Source of the DNA: an uncultured Burkholderiaceae bacterium | GTDB lineage: Bacteria; Pseudomonadota; Gammaproteobacteria; Burkholderiales; Burkholderiaceae_F | Reading direction: 5' to 3' | NCBI GenBank assembly: GCA_937936215.1 | Contig: CALGWX010000330.1 | Coordinates: forward strand, 1 to 9,567 | Length of the DNA stretch: 9,567 bases | In this document: one piece after another, positions 6,718 to 9,567 of the stretch | Layout of the letters: each line of letters begins with the position of its first letter | How positions within the stretch are numbered: position 1 is the stretch's first letter | Position numbers and translations under genes: made by a program | The notes under the pieces: model-generated | Databases searched by the model: none | What the model saw: only the letters and a program-made list of their open reading frames with translations | Told to the model about the DNA's origin: nothing

Positions 6718-7553
6718 GACGCCGCCTCCGCCAGCGCGCGGACGAGGAGCCGCCGCACGGCGTCGAGCCGATACGCGCGCGTGCCGCGCACGTCGTCGAT
6801 CGGAGAAAGCGGCGCGAGCGCCGCGTCGAGCAACGCCTCCGCGCGCGCGCCGACCCGATCGCGCGCCGCGCCGATCAGTCCGGACTCGAGCACGGGCAGC
6901 CGCTGCGCCGCCGCCGAGCACGCGCCGACCGCCGCGCCGCAGTAGGCGACGCGATCGGCCGCGTCGAAGTCGAGCACCACCGCGACCATCGCGATCGAGA
7001 TCACCAGGTAGCGGCGGTGGCCGAGCTTCAGAAAGGTCGACACCGCCGCCGGCGCGCGCGGCGGCACGCGCACGGCGATCAGCAACTCGTCGGGCCGGCA
7101 TGCGGTACGCCGGTTGCCGAGCACGAACCGCGCGAGCGGCAGCGTGCGCACGCCGGAGGCGGAGGCGAGTTCCACGCTCGCATCGAGCGCGAGCAGCGGC
7201 GGAATGCCGTCCGCGGCGGGCGACGCGTTGCACAGGTTGCCGCCGATCGTGCCGCGGTTCTGGATCTGGCGGCCGCCGATTTCGCGAGCGGCTTGCGCGA
7301 GTGCCGCGCAATGGCGCGGCAGCGGCTTCGACGCGATCTCGCTCCAAGTCGTCAGCGCGCCGATGCGCAGCGCGCCGTCGCTGCTCCACATGCCGCGCAT
7401 TTCGTCGAGCGCCGACAGATCGAGGATCGGCCGATCCATCGGCCGGCCGACAAAGGCTGGGTAGACGTCGGTGCCGCCGGCCAGAACCAGATAGCGCTCG
7501 CGCGCCAGCGCGGCAAGTGCTGCGTCGAGGCGAGACGGGCGCGCGTACGTCAT
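6714..7553 (-). CDS. Molybdenum hydroxylase FAD-binding subunit (CoxM/XdhB-like)
   Basis: A 279-residue FAD subunit that accepts electrons from the fused iron-sulfur/molybdenum chain encoded next. It begins MTYARPSRLDAALAAL, the standard family opening, and contains LAGGTDVYPAF (24-34), IGALTTWSEI (64-73), and QIQNRGTIGGNLCNASPAAD (96-115), in which AGGTD and TIGGN bind the FAD diphosphate. A C-terminal CO-dehydrogenase-flavoprotein-like domain follows from about residue 170. The frame is open to a TTG at 7628 and an ATG at 7595, but the ATG at 7553 gives the family's normal length and has GGGGAG about 10 bases upstream. It is the first gene of the operon; its TGA overlaps the next ATG (6714-6717). 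The final electron acceptor (NAD, oxygen or an electron-transfer protein) cannot be read from the sequence. I see no residue-level defects. Confidence 0.93.
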   Translation of the reverse strand: MTYARPSRLDAALAALARERYLVLAGGTDVYPAFVGRPMDRPILDLSALDEMRGMWSSDGALRIGALTTWSEIASKPLPRHCAALAQAAREIGGRQIQNRGTIGGNLCNASPAADGIPPLLALDASVELASASGVRTLPLARFVLGNRRTACRPDELLIAVRVPPRAPAAVSTFLKLGHRRYLVISIAMVAVVLDFDAADRVAYCGAAVGACSAAAQRLPVLESGLIGAARDRVGARAEALLDAALAPLSPIDDVRGTRAYRLDAVRRLLVRALAEAAS

Positions 7554-7755
7554 CGGCCGGAAGCTCCCCGCGCCTGCAGCGCCCGCCGATTCCATCCGCG
7601 TTGCCTGACAAACCTTTGCCGACGGCAACTCATTTGCGGTACGGTTTCACTATGAAGTGTCTACTTCATTAGACATTCCGGAACTTACTGCAGCGGATCG
7701 CGGGCGTCAATGGTGGGGCGCAGGCGCGTTCGCGAAACGTTATCGACTCGTCACG
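7554..7755. promoter_or_regulatory. Divergent intergenic region between the catabolic operon and the ferredoxin-NADP reductase gene
   Basis: This 202-bp gap separates the starts of two divergent genes and must carry both promoters. Roughly 7605-7690 is noticeably more AT-rich than the surrounding coding DNA. I find no convincing sigma-70 -35/-10 pair on either strand: a TCTAAT lies on the minus strand within 7668-7673 and a TATGAA on the plus strand at 7651-7656, but neither has a good -35 partner. The strongest signal is the nested inverted repeat at 7652-7675, listed separately. The stretch 7680-7755 would be a leader for the plus-strand gene; it lacks a clear ribosome-binding site before the ATG at 7756. 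Confidence 0.6.
7652..7675. promoter_or_regulatory. Candidate operator: two interleaved perfect 6-bp inverted repeats
   Basis: Four adjacent hexamers make two overlapping palindromes. ATGAAG (7652-7657) pairs with CTTCAT (7664-7669), and TGTCTA (7658-7663) pairs with TAGACA (7670-7675); each pair has a 6-base spacer filled by an arm of the other. Arm centres are therefore 12 bp apart, close to one helical turn, as expected for dimeric helix-turn-helix regulators such as MarR, TetR or GntR types. It sits in the AT-rich part of the divergent gap, where one bound repressor could control both transcripts. The regulator gene is not in the window. The repeats are directly visible; the operator role is inferred. 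Confidence 0.6.
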
Positions 7756-8844
7756 ATGAATGCGTCACTGAACGAGGTGATCAGCCGCTTGCCGATCGCG
7801 CACGGCGGGCCGATCGAAACGGACGCCGTGATCATCGGCGCCGGCCCGGTCGGACTGTTCCAGGTCTTCGAACTCGGTCTGCTGGAGATCAAGGCCCACG
7901 TCGTCGATTCCCTGCGGGAAGTCGGCGGCCAATGCGTGGAGTTGTATCCAGACAAGCCGATTTACGACGTTCCCGCCGTGCCGGTGTGCACCGGCAAGGA
8001 GCTGATCGACAATCTGCTCAAGCAGATCGAGCCGTTCGGCGCGACCTTCCATCTCGGCCAGGAGGTCAGTGTCGTCGAGCGCTGCGACGACGGCCGTTTC
8101 TTCGTCGAAACCTCGCTTGGCACGCGCTTTCTGACCCGAACCGTGTTCGTGGCTGCCGGGGTGGGTTCGTTCCAGCCGCGCACGCTGCGCGTTGCGGGGA
8201 TCGAGAAATTCGAAGGCAGGCAGCTTTTCTACCGTGTCAAGGATCCAGCGCGGTTCCACGGTCGCAACCTGGTGATCTGTGGCGGCGGCGACTCGGCGCT
8301 GGACTGGACGCTCGATCTGGTCGGCAAGGCCGAGAGCGTCGTACTGGTGCACCGTCGCGACGGTTTCCGCGCCGCGCCGTCATCGGTGGCGCGGATGCGG
8401 GAGCTGTGCGAGCGGATGCAAATGCAGTTGCTGGTCGGTGAGATCTCGGGTTTCGACGAATCTGATGGCCGGCTCACCGAGGTCCGCGTGACCTCACCCG
8501 ACGGCGTGACGCGACGCCTGCCGCTGGACGATCTGCTGGTGTTCTTTGGGCTGTCGCCGAAGCTCGGTCCGATCGCCGGCTGGGCGCTTGCGCTCGAGCG
8601 CAAGCAGATCGCCGTCGACACCGAGAAGTTCGAAACCAGCGTGCCGGGGATCTTCGCGGTCGGTGACATCAACATCTACCCGGGGAAGAAGAAACTGATC
8701 CTTTCCGGCTTCCATGAAGCTGCGCTAGCGGCTTTCGGTGCGGCGAGATACGTGTTCCCGGACCGGAAGATCCACCTGCAGTACACAACCACGAGCCCGA
8801 AGCTACACAAGGTGCTCGGCGTCGAGACGCCAGTTTTCGACTGA
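7756..8844 (+). CDS. Ferredoxin/flavodoxin-NADP(+) reductase, thioredoxin-reductase-like (type 2)
   Basis: A 362-residue flavoprotein that moves electrons between NADPH and ferredoxin or flavodoxin in the cytoplasm. Visible motifs are the FAD dinucleotide fold IIGAGPVGLFQVFELG (26-41), GGQCVELYPDKPIYDVPA (57-74), the NADPH fold ICGGGDSALDW (174-184), HRRDGFRA (199-206) for the NADP 2'-phosphate, and the second FAD motif FAVGDINIYPGKKKLILSGF (300-319). The redox-active CXXC of thioredoxin reductase is absent, which, with the long C-terminal tail (LQYTTTSPKLHKVLG), marks the ferredoxin reductase branch. The ATG at 7756 is chosen because homologues begin shortly before the FAD motif. The frame is open back to a GTG at 7657, but that would add 33 unusual residues and start inside the candidate operator. 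The ribosome-binding site is weak. Divergent placement next to a ferredoxin-dependent-reductase-like gene suggests it supplies that enzyme with low-potential electrons (inference). Confidence 0.92.
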   Translation: MNASLNEVISRLPIAHGGPIETDAVIIGAGPVGLFQVFELGLLEIKAHVVDSLREVGGQCVELYPDKPIYDVPAVPVCTGKELIDNLLKQIEPFGATFHLGQEVSVVERCDDGRFFVETSLGTRFLTRTVFVAAGVGSFQPRTLRVAGIEKFEGRQLFYRVKDPARFHGRNLVICGGGDSALDWTLDLVGKAESVVLVHRRDGFRAAPSSVARMRELCERMQMQLLVGEISGFDESDGRLTEVRVTSPDGVTRRLPLDDLLVFFGLSPKLGPIAGWALALERKQIAVDTEKFETSVPGIFAVGDINIYPGKKKLILSGFHEAALAAFGAARYVFPDRKIHLQYTTTSPKLHKVLGVETPVFD

Positions 8845-9461
8845 GATGCAATCCTCCGCTTCGGGCGGCGGGAGCGTCGGTCGCGGCCAACCGGGTTGGG
8901 CCACCGCGACGTGGCTCGAACGCCATGGGCAGCCCGCGCGGTCTCGGCCTCAGCCGACGAGGCGAGGGCGAGCCGGCGCGCGCCAAGCCCGGCGCGTTGG
9001 CCTCGATTTTCTCCGCGGTCGGTTCTGATCGGTAACCTCGTCGCCGCCGGATTGGCAACCCAGCTGGCGACTGGCTAGCCCGGATATTGCACAAGGTCGC
9101 CCCCGTAGGCGTTCATGGCCGAGCGTCGGCAGGCCCTTGCAGCAAGCGGGCGGCAAGCCACTTGGGGATGACCGGCGCGACGCGGGTTGGCGCGGCGCGC
9201 GGCCGGCCATCTTGCGCTGGACTGCCCGCGCCTGCCTCTGGGCACGCGACGGCGCGTTGCACGCCGCGGCTTGCAGGCCTTGCCGGCTGCGGCGGGCCGA
9301 AGCGCCGCCGGTGCGCTGCGGTGGCTCCGCCTGCACCCATCTCGCGCCACTGGGCTTGCCCCAGCCGCCGCGCCACTGCCGCATCCCCGTGGAACATCCG
9401 GGCCATCCTGTTGCGGCGCCGGCACCGATGACGCGCAGGCACACGGCGCTGCCGATTCAGC
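8845..9461. other. 617-bp stretch with no supportable gene
   Basis: After the reductase gene, reading frames on both strands are open for 60-160 codons, but their translations are arginine/alanine/proline/glycine-rich, show no family motif, overlap each other in several frames and lack good ribosome-binding sites; this is what GC-rich noncoding or decayed DNA gives. Small local features include an inverted repeat at 9133-9151 (GCCCTTG facing CAAGCGGGC, no T-run) and a less GC-rich patch around 9075-9117 that reads on the minus strand as a 13-codon ATG-to-TAG segment ending in LVQYPG. The region ends exactly where an IS66-type terminus begins, so it may be the degraded flank of an insertion site or scar of older elements. 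I see no RNA gene, CRISPR or phage feature. Confidence 0.6.
8853..8871 (+). terminator. Weak hairpin just after the ferredoxin-NADP reductase gene
   Basis: Nine bases after the TGA, CCTCCGC (8853-8859) can pair with GCGGCGG (8865-8871) around a TTCGG loop, with one T/C mismatch. No T-run follows, so it is a poor candidate for intrinsic termination and may only stabilise the transcript end. Confidence 0.25.
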
Positions 9462-9567
9462 GTAAGCGTCCGCTCGCCGCACCTTGACGGCGGCGCCGGG
9501 TTTCAGGCTGCGAGCCGCTCGTCTCGCGCCAGTTCGCGCGCGTAGTTCCACGGCAGCAGTTCGCCGA
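9462..9567 (-). mobile_element. IS66-family insertion sequence, one end (partial; continues past the window)
   Basis: GTAAGCG at 9462-9468, then a short GC-rich stretch, is the form of terminal inverted repeat typical of IS66-family elements, which usually begin GTAA. A transposase stop codon lies 41 bp inside this end and its C-terminal sequence fits IS66 TnpC. IS66 elements duplicate 8 bp of target on insertion; the 8 bases outside this end are GATTCAGC (9454-9461). The opposite end and the accessory genes (tnpA, tnpB) are beyond the window, so intactness is unknown. Confidence 0.7.
9503..9567 (-). CDS. tnpC: IS66-family transposase (TnpC type), C-terminal 20 codons (partial)
   Basis: Read from the right edge on the minus strand, one frame gives GELLPWNYARELA and a short tail ending RLAA before a TGA at 9505-9503. 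The ELLPWN motif close to the C-terminus is characteristic of IS66 transposases, whose C-terminal domain ends shortly after it. The stop lies 41 bp from the GTAAGCG terminus, the usual IS66 arrangement. The frame is open across the whole visible part; only the tail can be judged, so the call rests on the motif together with the adjacent element end. Confidence 0.65.
   Translation of the reverse strand, partial: GELLPWNYARELARDERLAA

Noticed and set aside
3907..7553. Annotating the hydroxylase as a purine xanthine dehydrogenase
   Set aside because: The family is clear but no purine-pathway neighbour is present; domain fusion and the adjacent 6-hydroxynicotinate-reductase-family gene point to another heterocycle, so no specific substrate is assigned.
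7554..7628. Longer N-terminus for the FAD subunit starting at the TTG at 7628 or the ATG at 7595
   Set aside because: The extra residues precede the canonical family opening (MTYARPSRL), would extend into the regulatory gap, and the ATG at 7553 has the better ribosome-binding site.
7756..8844. Thioredoxin reductase
   Set aside because: The FAD and NADPH folds match that superfamily, but the redox-active CXXC between them is missing and the C-terminal tail matches ferredoxin/flavodoxin-NADP reductases.
9133..9151. Inverted repeat as a rho-independent terminator
   Set aside because: The stem is short and bulged, has no following T-run, and lies far from any gene end.
8950..9551. Several overlapping open frames of 90-164 codons on both strands near the right end
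   Set aside because: They have Arg/Ala/Pro-rich translations, no motifs and no ribosome-binding sites, and some run through the IS66 terminus and transposase tail in the wrong frame.

Overview
The window is very GC-rich and densely coding, with strong third-position GC bias that opens long false frames on the opposite strand. Gene content (a type-2 ferredoxin-NADP reductase, a LivJ-type periplasmic binding protein, molybdenum hydroxylase subunits and an IS66-type insertion sequence end) fits a free-living proteobacterium, most likely a betaproteobacterium of the Burkholderiales type. That placement is an inference from protein character only.

Positions 1-7553 hold one tightly packed minus-strand operon. 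In transcription order it encodes an FAD-binding molybdenum hydroxylase subunit (7553-6714), a fused [2Fe-2S]/molybdopterin subunit (6717-3907), a protein of the 6-hydroxynicotinate reductase family (3910-2381), a UPF0280/ApbE-like protein (2384-1527), two paralogous DUF1185 'amino acid synthesis' proteins (1530-928 and 918-334), and the start of a branched-chain-amino-acid-type ABC transporter binding protein (311 to the window edge). The first four junctions all overlap by 4 bp; the last two gaps are 9 and 22 bp. This is a single translationally coupled unit.

On the plus strand, diverging from the operon, is a thioredoxin-reductase-like ferredoxin/flavodoxin-NADP(+) reductase (7756-8844). 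The 202-bp gap between the two starts contains a notable pair of interleaved inverted repeats (7652-7675), a good candidate operator.

A working model, which is inference, is a catabolic module for an N-heteroaromatic or related azaheterocyclic acid. The binding protein and its transporter take the substrate up. The molybdenum hydroxylase adds a ring oxygen. The ferredoxin-dependent 6-hydroxynicotinate-reductase-like protein partly reduces the hydroxylated ring, with electrons drawn from NADPH by the divergent reductase through a ferredoxin not seen here. The DUF1185 pair and/or the UPF0280 protein would do later steps such as opening of the reduced lactam. The exact substrate cannot be read from the sequence.

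Positions 8845-9461 contain no gene I can support. From 9462 to the right edge the window enters the end of an IS66-family element: a GTAAGCG terminus followed by the last 20 codons of a transposase on the minus strand.
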